NCBI GenBank assembly: GCA_905147135.1
Contig: LR990056.1
Location: 7,574,001-7,638,000 of the forward strand
DNA: 64,000 nucleotides
Direction of reading: 5' to 3'
DNA from: Blastobasis lacticolella
Lineage: Eukaryota > Arthropoda > Insecta > Lepidoptera > Blastobasidae
Shown: positions 32,821 through 44,587 of the stretch, one piece after another
How the letters are laid out: every line of letters starts with the position of its first letter
How positions within the stretch are numbered: the first letter of the stretch is position 1
Program-made: the position numbers and the translations under genes
The notes under the pieces: generated by a model
What the model saw: only the letters and a program-made list of their open reading frames with translations
Told to the model about the DNA's origin: nothing
Database searches by the model: none

Positions 32821-34210
32821 CAAGTTGTGTTATACGAAAAGACCGGCGCTGAAGTACGAGTACTTTAGATACGTTTTCGTGCGAATGTAACTCGGAACAA
32901 ATCGTACGTAATACAGCACAGCAACCTACCACAAACCAGTTTATGAGCTAACATTGCTATGCGTATCCAGAGAGATGCTAGCTCATCTTATACTGGGTAT
33001 GTTGATGTGCTATCCTCTATACGATACCTAATCGAATCCGTCAAGCTCTATGGAAAACTCACATACTGGAAAACTAGTCATAGTTTCTTTTCATTCATCT
33101 GGTTTACGCATAAGTGACATTCTTACAAAAAGGAATCCAAAAAGCAACCGACCTCGTCCTTTTACAAATTACAAAAAGGGTTAAATTTCCTATGAATTTG
33201 AAAAGTATTTTAAGAGTTAACTTTCCTTGCCTATATCTTTCAGAGTCATTCAAGAATGAACCGTATGACAAAGAAAATTAAGTTCCTGCCTAAAAAGCGC
33301 GCGACCTCGTTGAAAATATTTTTAAGTCCTACAGCTTTTCAAGTATACAGTTTTAATATTAAAAGCTTTATACGGGAATGCATGGCTGAAGTAAATGGAA
33401 TTTTTTCGAGGGAAAAATGAATTTCAGATGGCAAATTGAAGCTGGCTAGAGAGCAATTTTTATCATACGTTTGTTGCAGATTTTTTGTTAGACAATATTA
33501 GACTCTTCGTTGATACTTTAAAAGCTTTGAAAATACAGAATTTACAATGTTTACAGATTAAATGTAAAATTTCCTAATAAGCTACCATTAAGCGCAGAAA
33601 ATATATATTAGTTTTCTAATTTTTTTTATCATCACTGTTCTTAGCATTTGCGTTAATCCAAATAGAAGTGGTGAATATTCAGATCATTAAACAGAAAAAA
33701 AAATGCAGCCGTAAAGGGAGCTAACGTACAAACTTAGATCTTCTTTTTTACAGCTACTTCGCCCAAGAAGTGTAATTCTCGATTTACTCTAAAATGTCCC
33801 ATCTAATTATGACCACGCAGAATAAAACCTAGTAGTTTGATTATCAGCCTATAATCACCGAACAGGCATTGAAAATAGTATATATACCACCGGCTACTGT
33901 CGTTCTGTCATACCTCCATTATATCTGGCAATATTAGTACAACATTTTTAATTATAACTAGTCCACGAAAAAGTCGCTTGAAAATGCCATGCCATAACAC
34001 ACCGCGGTACTTAGTTATGTCATACTTTCTGCTATTTGCCATACCAATGCAGAGGGGAGACCGGAGGTAGCAGGAGCGGCTGGCCGTAACGATGGTGCGT
34101 GATTTACCCCGTGCGTGTTGTGGTGCTGTGTTAGAAATATGATCTATTGAGTTCAAAAGTAGTGCTAGCAATCTACACTGCTGTTCTGGAAGATTATATC
34201 TTTTTTGTTT
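32821..34210. other. AT-rich spacer
   Basis: No gene recognised. A 102-codon minus frame at 34216-33908 is without a known domain. Confidence 0.4.
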
Positions 34211-34625
34211 ATTCATGGTTACACATTCAGGCGATTGAATGTGTAACCATGATCCAACTGGGACATGCTGATAGATAAGATGATATGCTCTCGCGCACGA
34301 GGGTCCGGGGTCCGCCCTAACCGTGATCCAGGATTTTGGCGATCAGGTAATTACAGTGGAGTGACTACCATCTGACCTCCGTAACCCTGCTACCAGGGGA
34401 ACCTGACCAGATTGGATCATGGTCAAAAATTAAGTTGCCTGAATTTGCAGGTTTAATCACGATGTTTTCCCGTCACCGTAAGAGCATAGGTTAGAATTCA
34501 ACTACGTAACTCGTGTACGTAACTCAGAAAAGTATCATGGCCATGTACATGGCCGCAGCGGGAATTGAATGCGGTACCTCTCGCTTACGAGTTGAATATT
34601 CAACCGCCCGGCTACCGACGCTCCT
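34211..34625 (-). mobile_element. SINE family A, with a foldback at its 3' side
   Basis: From 34280 it is a nearly full reverse copy with tRNA-like head (GGAGCGTCGGTAGCCGGGCG on the minus strand) and a decayed B box. The first 70 bases also include a short + oriented piece of the same SINE, giving a perfect 16-bp inverted repeat at 34214-34229 and 34236-34251. Confidence 0.8.
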
Positions 34626-36900
34626 GCCCTGCACCTTATACCTAAATCGTCTTATATAAACTCATCCCTACCCATAAACAGTAGAAATAAAACCGTTGTT
34701 GATGTTAGAGCATCACACGGAAGTTCCTCGAAATGCAACCTGTAAAATACTGACAGATGCGCAACCCTACTCCGGTGTTCAAGGCTTTTCAGCTTGACGT
34801 TTTTCAGCTCTGGGTCACGGATAAGACTCTATGCTTCGACACCGATGCCATAGAAGCGAGCTGAATTTGACCTAAAGGTCTGAGTATTATATCAAGTATT
34901 ATTCAAACTATCCGGGTAATATTATAAATGCGAATGTTTGTAAGGATGTTTGAATCTTTATTATATTCGCGGGATCGAATTCGGAACATAATAATTGGGT
35001 GTCGATGTTGCTCCACGTCCGTAGGAAATGCCTTAGATAATCCTACACATGGCCCGAAGTGGCGCTAAGAAAATGATCCTAAATGCCTCCTTCAAAACAG
35101 CTTTTCATTCGGTGGCGCCTATGCCTTAATGCTACAAAAACTGAACTATTGTTTCCATATCATTTCTCATCTGTTATTCAAAAAAATCCTCAATTAAGAA
35201 AAAAATATATGGGTTGCCTACTCTCACCCTGGTGTTCGGGGTTGCCATTAAGACAATCTACCCTCATGTGTTATTTAATCGAGTTATATGTCAAATGAAA
35301 GGTATTTCTGTTCCCTTTCCAACAATTCCTACATATCCAATCAAATTTACCGTTCATACGTGACGATATAATATGCATCGTAAATATGCTCTGAATTATA
35401 GAAAATATGAATCGGAGGAAAGCTTGCATAATAAGGAATTCAAAAAACCTAGAAAGTCTAGTGCCAAGCGAATGCGAGAGCTACGGTAGTGTCGAACGAC
35501 GACATTTTCACGGAAAATCTACGGCACACACCTTGGAGCCTATTCTCCGGCTGTGATGTCTCAAATTTGACATATATTCTTGCCACGAATCTGTATTAAA
35601 GCGTCAATGAAGTTAATCTTCGACAATTTACGACTTTGTCAAAGATAGTTGAGAAAATATTTTCAGGTTTTCTGGCTATAAAATTGTCGAATTCAAGATG
35701 TCACTGTGCGAAAAGTACTTCTGATCTTGTCTGCGCATTTTGCCTTTTTACACTAATATATAATATCTCTGTATTCATACTGAATATTTTATTTACATCA
35801 ATATTCATGTTTCAGTAAATAGGTATTATTTTTTCATTTCAATGTGTACAAACATACCTATATCATTTTATTTTTATTTCTTGTTCACTGCTGGCGTAAA
35901 ATGAGGCAAGGTTTCTGTTTCATGGCTGACTGGAAGCCAACTATATTTAGCCTAGATTTGTAATAACCGTGACCAAATTTCAGCAGGTTTATTATGTACA
36001 TAGACGTAAAATTCTGGTTTATACATGTATTGGTGTTATACCGTCTATACATAATGGATTATCGTTACACAAACGCAACCAAATACCGTTACAAAACCGG
36101 CGTCCACCGAAAACCGGTACAGTACGAATTTTCACACCAGCCTCAATATAATCCGTGATATGCCACGTTTTATGATGCGTGGTCAACCGTATAACTCGCA
36201 CCGTAATACTGCAAGGTAGAGATGTAACAAGGTATTGCGATTCACAACGGGTGAGTTGGCTCACTTTCTCGACACAAAGAGCTTGTGTTGTCTTGTTTTG
36301 GCAATGTATGGTCTTTTAATATTTCGGATTTTAAAAGAAAGCAAGAGCATTTTTTGACACAAACAACAACACCGTAATATTGAAGACACAAGTAATTCAA
36401 AACGAAATAAAACAATAAAATTACAACATAAAATACATAGGAACACACACACACACACAGCCGCAGCATACACAGTGCTGATGTACGGATTGATTATTAC
36501 ATAATGTGTTGTGGTGGTGTTTTTATGTGAAAAGGATCTCACTCAACATTAGGAAATAGGGATGATTTCGGGAAAAGGGACGGAAGTTGTCAAAACCGGA
36601 AGTCGAACCGTCGTAAAAACCTAACCGTCATCAATCCCGTAGTATCTTGAAATGTGGCATGAAACTATGTCCTAAACCTTTAATAAAGTACTTGGCAGAA
36701 TCCGAAAAACGTGAATTAATTAATCATGACACAAAAAAATTATTCGGCCAAAAACGTAGATACCACCTTTTTAAAATTGCTTTGCGAAATTCGCGAAACC
36801 GTGCAGACCAGTTTATTCCTTAAATAATGACCCTTCAGGAGGTGTCAGATATTACACATCTCATATGCGATTGATTATTACTGATTATTTTTTGTTATTT
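34626..36900. other. Spacer without recognised genes
   Basis: Only short ORFs. An (AC)n microsatellite lies at 36442-36459; minus ORFs over it are low-complexity artefacts. Confidence 0.4.
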
Positions 36901-37090
36901 ACTAGGCAGACATTGGAGAAGTGACGATGCGATCGAAGATGGAGCGTGCTTGTCTAGAAATAGCCTATTCACTCTGGCTTTGAAAAATTCAGGTCTGGTC
37001 GAGTCAAAGCAGTTCGTGCGGACATTAAACTAGGCAAGCATCTCACATGAAGGCAAGTGCCAATGCGGCGGAGGGTGGAACATGTTAAAA
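36901..37090 (+). repeat. Dispersed LINE-like remnant
   Basis: AGTGACGATGCGATCGAAGA TO-type text (tggagcgtgcttgtctagaa, atagcctattcactct) also occurs near 12970-13030, so both derive from one repeat family I cannot name. Confidence 0.4.
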
Positions 37091-37334
37091 AATGTATGGC
37101 CGAGTCAATGTGTTGACACAAGGAATATTGCTGAGTTACGACACTACTATAGGGGAGAGTGGGCAGGCGCGGCTGGCTGTAACGACCGCGCGCCCTGATT
37201 TGTCCCATATGACTTGTGACGGTCGCAGTGGGAGGAATCAAACGCGTTTTTTAACCCCCACAGAAAAGGGGAGTTATACAAGGCGTGTTTGTATGTTTGT
37301 GGCGAACCTGATGAAGAATTAATAGGTATATCTA

Positions 37335-37605
37335 TGCAAAAAATATAAATACGCATGGACAATTCGTCCAGCGCCATCTAGTTTCAAATTAAGCAAAGAT
37401 TGTGTTATAGGTGCTAGACAACTGATAACCTAATTAGATACCTAATTAAATACATACTTTTTATACATATGACACTCAGACCCGTAACAAAAAATAAAAT
37501 TTATCATTTCAATTTCTGCTCGGCCGGGAATCGAACCAAGACCTCTGCGTGACAGACCGCAGAGGTGGCATGTTAACCACTGAACTACTCCGGTCGTCAT
37601 CTGTC
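37335..37605 (-). mobile_element. SINE family B, full-length
   Basis: On the minus strand a tRNA-like head: A box with CAGTGGTTAAC, B box GGTTCGATTCC, then CGGCCGAGCAGAAATTGAAA. Body blocks include AGCGCCATCTAGTTTCAAAT and GATAACCTAATTAGAT. Like family A it is a SINE head, not a tRNA gene. Confidence 0.8.
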
Positions 37606-38084
37606 GTAACATGTACGATTCCTACCTACACAGGTTTCTATAGAATACCTTCTTTTTTTTGAGAGGGGAAATCTTCGAAAGATACCACGTCATTCGGGGG
37701 AATGTTGTTGACATGTGGGATTGCCCGAAAATGGACACTACCTACTAAAACCCCTCTAAGTATTCACAGCCGCTTCTTATCGGAACACCACAGGACCTCA
37801 TAGATCGTTTTCGCTATGGTGTTCCAGCGTAAACCCAAGCAATGTTGAGTCAGTCAACACATACAGTAAACGTCCTGACACTAGGACGTCTCCCAGTCAT
37901 GTGGCACCGTGCAATGCAGGGAAAGAGACCACCGCCGTTTCTTTCCTATTCTAAAGAATACCTAAGGAACAAAATAAATAGGTCCCTGTAGCGTTATGAA
38001 ATTTTGAGACGTGTAACATTAACTAAACTTAGTAAAGATAAGATATTCTACATTTAGGCGGCACAAAAACGGTGTCGTATAGTT
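37606..38084. other. Spacer, unassigned
   Basis: Contains moderately GC-rich text around 37680-37930 without a clear reading frame. Confidence 0.35.
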
Positions 38085-38215
38085 AAGAGGGACCTACCAA
38101 GTTTGATCCACAGGCAGAATCTTACCCACAAATCTTCCCGGCCACCTGGGTGATGTCGTCGGACCATCTTTCCTTTGGTCTGCCAGGATTTCTTGTGTTA
38201 GTTCTTGGCTGCCAC
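38085..38215 (-). mobile_element. RTE LINE RT C-terminal fragment
   Basis: Minus-strand translation includes N-P-G-R-P-K-E-R-W-S-D-D-I-T-Q-V-A-G-K, the conserved RTE C-terminal block. Confidence 0.65.
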
Positions 38216-38254
38216 AATGTTTATTTTTGATTCCAGCATCCATCCAAGCAACTC

Positions 38255-38640
38255 ATTTTTTTTATACCTCTATGGTGGCAAACAAGCTTGCGGCCTGCCT
38301 GATGGTAAGCAGTCACCGCAGCCTATGGACTTTGCAATACCAGGGGCATCACTGACGCGTTGCCGACCCCGTAAAAACCTTTTAACCCCTTTCTTGACGA
38401 ACTCCATGTTGTACTCTCCAGGTAGTTCATTCCACAACCTTAGTGTGCGTGGGAGAAAGTTCCTTTGGAACCGCACAGTTCGCGACCAATTTGGCTCCAT
38501 GGTGTGAGGATGAACCTCAAAATATGATCTTTATCTTACCCTCAACCGGCGTAAATACATAAAAAGATGTATGAATGTGAAAGAGGTAACAGAGGTGTGT
38601 CAGGATCGTAGCTTGTAGCACTCGATCATCTCCTACATCT
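38255..38640 (-). mobile_element. LINE family E RT C-terminus and 3' tail
   Basis: The 76-codon minus ORF (38500-38270) reads F-L-P-R-T-L-R-L-W-N-E-L-P-G-E-Y, then G-V-K-R-F-L-R-G-R-Q-R, the end of a Jockey/CR1-type RT. The 3' UTR has GACTGCTTACCATCAGGCAG and GCCACCATAGAGGTATAAAA. Confidence 0.75.
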
Positions 38641-38839
38641 GTGGGATACGGGCGTAATTAATTTATTAGATTTACGTTTTTAAATTTGACTATGTAAGTT
38701 ATGTTGTTTATATTGAATATTTTTATTTATTGTATTGTAATCATAAATTATAAAAATCTTATTATTATATATAATTAGATAAGTGTCTTATTAAATTATA
38801 AGAGTAAATTAATATAAATATTGATAACGATCATTATAA

Positions 38840-39035
38840 TCATCAATAACAACAGCCCATAACTGGACTGGAGTCCAAAACATCTTCCACTTTAGAGGGT
38901 TTTGCCATAATCTCCAGATTGTCATAACATAATAAATCTCATTTCCAAGCCCACGGAGAAGCCACGAAAACATTAGTCGCCTTGTACGACAAACAGGGTT
39001 GGTGGTATTGTACTCTGCCGGACACCACACGATTA
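38840..39035 (-). mobile_element. SINE family C, degenerate
   Basis: Keeps CCATAATCTCCAG, AGCCCACGGAGAAGCC, AACATTAGTCGCCTTGTACG and TACTCTGCCGGACACCACAC; the middle is scrambled. Confidence 0.65.
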
Positions 39036-39075
39036 TTTAACATTTAACAATTCTCAATTAATATATGTAAGTAAA

Positions 39076-39188
39076 AAAATCATCTTGGCGTTAATGTACC
39101 GGTTGTGCACTCACGCACGAGGGCCCGGGGTTTTCCCTGACCATGATCCAGGATTTGGCAGATCAGGTAATTACAGTGGAGCGACGAA
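39076..39188 (-). mobile_element. SINE family A, 3' fragment
   Basis: ATCTTGGCGTTAATGTACCG, ACGCACGAGGGCCCGGGG, CCATGATCCAGGATTTGGCA, GGTAATTACAGTGGAGCGAC then loss of similarity. Confidence 0.75.
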
Positions 39189-40458
39189 TTATTACATATA
39201 AGTATGCAGGCTTTATACGGAAGAATTTCATAGACTTACGGGAGCCCGTGTTGACCTTTTTTCTTTTTTGTCATTATTTTAACTGTCTCGCAGTAAAACC
39301 AGATGTAAAACGTTGGTTCCGATAGTAACGTCCGCTTTTTTGTTCTAAGCTCATTAGCTTATCTGATTGAAAGTTTTAATTGCAGAAGACACTTTTTTTC
39401 ATCGCTTTCTTCTTTTTATGGTGGAATAGCCGAATTTACGAATAAGTGAAGGTGTCGTGGAATTCTGACTAACTCCTAACCTATCCCGTCGTACAGTATA
39501 AATAATATTTTATCAGTTGAATTCGTTGAATTGTATATTGGGCATCGGCTCACCAGTGGCCATATTGCTCAAATATCTGACCTACATTGGTCTAGGACAG
39601 TGGCCAGTGGCGAGTACCGAGCACACAAACAGTGACTGTTTACACTACAGCGAGTCTAGTGGCATTTCTCTATCGATATGGATGAACATAATTATTTTAA
39701 TACCGCCCACCACTATACACTGTAGCGCGCGCGCGAGTGCACTTGCCATTTGCAGACCAGCTTGCAAGCCAAGTTGACTCGCTACTGTCCGATCGGTTTA
39801 CACCAGTGTACTTACCAACTTCGCTAAACACTTGACCAATTTAAATCAAATATAAAAATATCTTCTCCACTGTACCACACCCAGACTTCACCATACAATA
39901 CAAAAAAGCGTCACGTGAACCGGTTAAAACTCGTTACGGCGCAAACAATTTGTATGCACTGATACGGGAGTCTGCGTATTCCGCTCCGCCCCAGGAATCC
40001 ATGCTGTCAGCTCAAACCAACCCTTCCAAGTTATTATGGAGCTCGTATCATTATGTAGAACCCTACATGCCGCCCGTTGTCGCAGAAACAAAGCGCATTC
40101 TTTTCTTCCGTTTTATGAGCTCTCCGTACAGTGATGGGAGGAAAATAAGATGTTAGATGTATTATTTCGAAAGGAGGATTGGTAGAAATGTATGGAACAA
40201 TGAAGTATTTTTCCCACAGCAATTCGAGAGTTGTCTCATAGTAAAAGTTGTAGAAAATTTAAAATTATTTCCAATGATATATCACTCAACGTTATTGTAA
40301 TAAGCTGATTTACCCATAACAAAATAAAGTTTATTTCAATTGACCATCGGATTAGCTTTCTGGGCACCATTCCGGGGGGCAGCGGTGTGGACGACTTTTT
40401 AAATTTTTAGTGTATATTTTATATGTACTGGTAGGTATATGTATGTATATAGATATAT
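39189..40458. other. Spacer without recognised genes
   Basis: Includes a (CG)n run near 39726 and a segment at about 40203-40290 that recurs diverged at 40983-41065. No gene. Confidence 0.4.
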
Positions 40459-40578
40459 TTAGACATAGACATAGACATAGGCCTATGCCTATGTCTATGT
40501 CTATGTCTATGTCTATACATAGACATAGACATAGACATAGACAAAGACAGACATAGGCATAGACAGACATAGACATGA
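40459..40578. repeat. Alternating (ACATAG)n / (CTATGT)n array
   Basis: Hexanucleotide blocks switch orientation at ATAGGCCTAT near 40480 and again near 40516, so the array forms nested near-perfect palindromes. ORFs across it are artefacts. Confidence 0.9.
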
Positions 40579-40639
40579 TTTACTTTGACATCACAAAAAT
40601 CCATAAGCATTTACATATTATGAAAATTTTAAAACACTT

Positions 40640-40687
40640 ACCTACTTTATTTTTGTTTAGTATTGACTAAACAAAAATAAAGTAGGT
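40640..40687. repeat. Perfect 22-bp hairpin with a 4-base loop
   Basis: Arms 40640-40661 and 40666-40687 are exact reverse complements, loop ATTG. The arms begin ACCTACTTTATTTTTGTTTA and end in AAAAATAAAGTAGGT. Confidence 0.92.
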
Positions 40688-40719
40688 ACAAACACACAAA
40701 CACATCAAATCATTTTATT

Positions 40720-40900
40720 TATTTATTTATTTAACAGTTATCATGGACCAATGCGATGCCAAAAGAGACCCCAGCTCAGCATTAGCTACAACAAATGCTG
40801 CAGCGCTGATTTTCAGTGGGATCTTGACGGTAAGGAGACCTGCATGAAGTACACATCATACATATATAAAATAAATAAATAAATTAAATATATACGTAAT
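40720..40900 (-). repeat. LINE 3' UTR fragment with (AAAT)n tail
   Basis: On the minus strand: GTCAAGATCCCACTGAAAAT, CAGCGCTGCAGCATTTGTTG, GCTGAGCTGGGGTCTCTTTT and TTAAATAAATAAATAAATAA. Typical LINE end, family unknown. Confidence 0.45.
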
Positions 40901-41432
40901 TAAATTAAAGTATATGTATTGTATATTTGTATTGTAACTGTAAATATTGTATGTCTATTAAAGAAATACTATAGTCATTGACCATAGTTTTTTTCCCAAA
41001 TCGATTCGAGAGTTGTTACCAAAGTAAAAATTATAGAAAATTATTATTCTCTTCTAATGACGTTGTTTCGTTGTTTTGACTATTGTTTATAGATATTGGT
41101 CATGTAAAGTGAGTTGTCCGAACTTCCACTCTAATTTAAATTTAATTCTCGTAACTTGGAAGTACACCGGAGCAGGAGACAGTAGAATCGACAGAAAATC
41201 CTGTCGTTAACGGGCAACGTCGCTCGCTGGAGCCTTACTATCACTGATCCATCACGTATCCCAAACTCTTCAATTGGGTCAATCTCTAGGACGAAGCAGT
41301 TGGTTGAAACTACAACTGGCATGATGTCAGTGGGCAGGGCTTGCCACATATCAGTAAATTCGTCTGCCTTGTTGAGATACTTCATTTGATGTATTTTATT
41401 AACAATTATTATTATTATCTTCCGACATTTGA

Positions 41433-41555
41433 CGACCTGAGTGGTTCAGTGGTCAACACGTATGCCACGCAAGAGGTCCCGGGTTCGATTCCCGGCCGGG
41501 CAGAAATTGAAATGATGATATTTAATTTCCGTTACGGGTCTGGGTGTACTATGTA
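41433..41555 (+). mobile_element. SINE family B, 5' head part
   Basis: GACCTGAGTGGTTCAGTGGT holds the A box, GGGTTCGATTCCCGGCCGG the B box, followed by GCAGAAATTGAAATGATGAT and CCGTTACGGGTCTGGGTGTA. The rest is missing; a palindromic CCGG-rich array follows. Confidence 0.8.
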
Positions 41556-41573
41556 TGTAGAGATGAAACGAAT

Positions 41574-41672
41574 ATCCGGCTGCTATCCGGTATCCGGCCT
41601 ACCCGGCCTTAATTTACTATCCGGCCGGATACCGGATAGCGCGATAATATCCGGCCGGATACCGGATAGTAA
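41574..41672. repeat. Palindromic CCGG-rich short repeats
   Basis: TATCCGGCCGGATACCGGAT occurs twice (about 41620 and 41650) after looser TATCCGG units from 41574. Each unit is self-complementary. Confidence 0.8.
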
Positions 41673-42769
41673 ATAATGTATGAAAAAATCATAACAATGA
41701 TTTTGGCGTGGCGTATGGGGCCTTCCGCGGCAGCGCGTCGTCGACGAAAAATTTAGGGCTACTTGCACTTGCATAGTGGTCTTTGGGGTGACAGAGCACA
41801 TGGAATTGAATTTTTTTGCTCAATGTACTGCCGCTTTATCTACTTCTGACGCCAAGTAGTAGCTGTGTCCTGGTTTAAATGATATGAGTCTTGGGAGCCA
41901 GCATAATGACATGACATAAGGCTTACGCTAATTAAGGAATAACGTGACAAGCGTACCTAGTGATGTAATACCACACAGCATTTTTGTAACATGGAACCGC
42001 AAATCGTAAAGGTAGGACGACAGTTTACACTTCCATCAGATAGATTGTATGCGCGTTTGTAACCTTTCTATAAAAACGCTATCGTAAAATATACATCCTC
42101 GCAATTTCTTCAGATGTGCCAGTTTCTATGACCCGCCATTCACCCGGGGCAGTACTTTGTGGGGGAATATTTTACCGATAAATATCTCCTAAGACGTTTC
42201 CTCTCTGTTTATCGTTAGGATTTCGCTGATTCCTTTAACAGTTTCTCTTTTAAATCGGTTTTTATCGTCCCAGCATTGTCTACAGTCGAGATAAAAGAGG
42301 GAGCTCAAGAATTCTCGTAACGCAAAAATGAAATGGCAACATTACAAAAATTAATGTTTTATTTGTCTCTAGGGAAATTTTTTCGATTTCACTCGCTTCG
42401 AGACAATGGCAGAAATTATTCGTCTAGTCTTTTTCGTTAGTCGCTCGAACATTGTATTGTTTTGAACGGTTACCCGAAGCGTAGTGTTAGAGATTGTAAA
42501 AAAATTACAAATGTCGACCATTAGATAATATTATCGACAATCACATTACTAGATTATTTTTCACACATATTTATTTAATCACATTACTTAGAAATATTTT
42601 TTTTCGGCACATTGATTACGCTCGATATCCCTCACCGTATCGCGTAATGAGTACATCCTTGGCATACGCACTTGTTTTAAAACGTGTAACATAGCACATC
42701 CACTTAATTTTTATGGGAAGGATAAATAATAACAATAAATGGCCATTTCTTTCCAATGCTGTTTTAGGC
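41673..42769. other. Spacer without recognised genes
   Basis: No long ORF or known repeat seen. Confidence 0.4.
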
Positions 42770-42820
42770 CAGGACCCTCCGTAGCTACGCTACTCGTAGC
42801 TCGACTACGGAGGGGTCCTG
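42770..42820. repeat. Foldback, 15-bp arms with one bulge
   Basis: CAGGACCCTCCGTAG (42770-42784) pairs with CTACGGAGGGGTCCTG (42805-42820). The loop contains GCTACG-CTACT-CGTAGC, a nested hairpin. A CGTAGAG-rich stretch follows to 42890. Confidence 0.88.
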
Positions 42821-42916
42821 CAGCGTGGAGCCTCTACGTCCCGTACCGCGTAGAGCCTCTACATCTCGTAGAGCTTCCGAAACCCGTAAGTACCTTTTCT
42901 ACCAAGTAAATTTAAA

Positions 42917-43152
42917 AAATCATCTTTTTGTTAATATCCCCGTTGTGCTCTCGCGCACGAGGACCTGGGGTCCGCCTTAACCATGATCTACGATTTGGCA
43001 GATCAGATAATTACAGTGGAGCGACTGCAACCTGACCTCCGTGACCCTGATACCAGGGGAAAGTTACCAGACTGGATCATGGTTACACATTCTGTCGCCT
43101 GAATGTGCAGATTTCATTACAATGTTTTCCCTAACCGTAAGAGTATCGCATC
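42917..43152 (-). mobile_element. SINE family A, head missing
   Basis: TTGTGCTCTCGCGCACGAGG, CTGGGGTCCGCCTTAACCAT, AATTACAGTGGAGCGACTGC, TGACCTCCGTGACCCTGATA, CCAGACTGGATCATGGTTAC and CCCTAACCGTAAGAGTATCG. Confidence 0.82.
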
Positions 43153-43555
43153 GATCATGTTACATTATAAAGTACCAGCAACTAAGTGATTACGGATTAC
43201 TCGGTTTAATTCGGATGGTTCACTGGTTAACGTATAATTATTAATTTAAAAAATAGATATTTACTGTCATGGTTAGGTTCATGTCGCTCCTAAAATACAA
43301 ACAGCCACAAACCAGTTAGCTGAAAATAAATTATTTTCATTGATTTGATTGATTGACATTGGATAGTTCGTTACTACATCGTAATATTACATGTATCATT
43401 CCTTTAGACAATTTACTAATGCTGTCTCTAAGAGTAAATAATAAGCCGACCGAAAAATCACAGCACTGGCTTATATACCGCATACGCTCAGTACTGCCCA
43501 CGTACACATCGAAACTCTATCACGTAAACAATTCGGGGACGCAACGTATGGTTAA

Positions 43556-43613
43556 GGTCATCATCATCATATCAGCCAGAAAACGCCCACTGATGGGCAT
43601 AGGCCTCTCCCAG
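43556..43613 (-). mobile_element. RTE LINE 3' end, very short
   Basis: TCATCATCATCATATCAGCC then GCCCACTGATGGGCATAGGC, the reverse of the RTE terminus at 30350-30390. Confidence 0.7.
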
Positions 43614-43621
43614 ATGGTTAA

Positions 43622-43806
43622 GGTAGCCGGCGCAATTTCGGGCATGAGGTATTTCAGCTTAGTCCTCACAGTGACAACGCACCTGCGGTTCTGCATTTTT
43701 GTTGCCTGTAACTTAAATGCATGAATCGTAGATGTTATGGGTAATAGTTACCGCTTACCATCAGGTTGGCTGCCTGCTCGTTTGTCACTGAGTAGCACAA
43801 AAAAAC
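43622..43806 (+). mobile_element. Dispersed repeat family D
   Basis: GGGCATGAGGTATTTCAGCT, CCTCACAGTGACAACGCACC, TGCGGTTCTGCATTTTTGTT, CGCTTACCATCAGGTTGGCT, CTCGTTTGTCACTGAGTAGC then AAAAAAA. Confidence 0.72.
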
Positions 43807-44212
43807 GACATAAAGGTCTTGGCCGCGCAACTATTTATAAAAAATATTTTTAGGCGGAGGTCCTATATCACCGTCTGACGTTTCTCGTCTTTTTTTAGAT
43901 ATATAATTTCATCATTGTAGGTAGTTAAATGTAAATATAAACCATCATAACTTCAGTCAACTTTCATGGAAATATACCAATCCAGTTTATCCTAAAATAA
44001 TAAAAAATCAGGTATGAAAGTTGAAATACACTGGCTGTCAAAATGTATGATGATACGTAGTATGACACTTTTAAAATTGCATTAACTTTTAAAGTATCCA
44101 AGATATATTTTCGATTAGAAAGAGGATTTCATTTGAAACCAAAAATTTCATAATCGATAACGTTATTTTATGTAAAGGCTGGAAAACGTTATACAAAAAC
44201 ATTCCTTTTTGC

Positions 44213-44342
44213 TGCTGTAGACACCTTGGCTTTGGAGTCATAATTCATCAACTTTTATGATGTGTTAGTTTTTACGTTTCATTTTTATACATTTTAATAA
44301 TGACACATGAATTATGACTCCAATGTCAAGATGTCTACAGCA
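44213..44342. mobile_element. MITE-like element with 36-bp inverted arms
   Basis: Arms 44213-44248 and 44307-44342 are reverse complements with 4 mismatches by my count (TGCTGTAGACA(C/T)CTTG...). The 58-base centre is AT-rich. No coding capacity. Confidence 0.85.
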
Positions 44343-44439
44343 CGTAAACTTACTTATAATGCCTCTTTCACGTAAAGAATGTGCAAGAATCATGTTTTTT
44401 CTGGAATTAGGCATCAGTTCAGTATGCGTCTGTCCCTAT

Positions 44440-44582
44440 TATATCGATGTATGTATCTATGCCACTAAGATCTTTTAAACTACCCAACGAATTTTGATGG
44501 TTTTCAACAATAGATAGAGTGATTAAAGAAGGTTTATAAGCAAGAAAAACGGTAAATAGTCGCGCCAGGGCCACTCTTCATT
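44440..44582 (-). repeat. RTE-type 3' region
   Basis: TTTTCAACAATAGATAGAGT, GAAGGTTTATAAGCAAGAAA and AGTCGCGCCAGGGCCACT match the 58240-58402 and 49905 copies. Confidence 0.55.
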
Positions 44583-44587
44583 TTTTC

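Noticed and set aside
36242..36542. Minus ORFs of 75-93 codons rich in Cys and Val
   Set aside because: Driven by the (AC)n repeat at 36442-36459.
40352..40610. Two minus-strand ORFs of 63-74 codons
   Set aside because: They are translations of a hexanucleotide repeat.
41433..41500. tRNA gene
   Set aside because: Same head is attached to a repeat body at 37335 and 63700; it is SINE family B.
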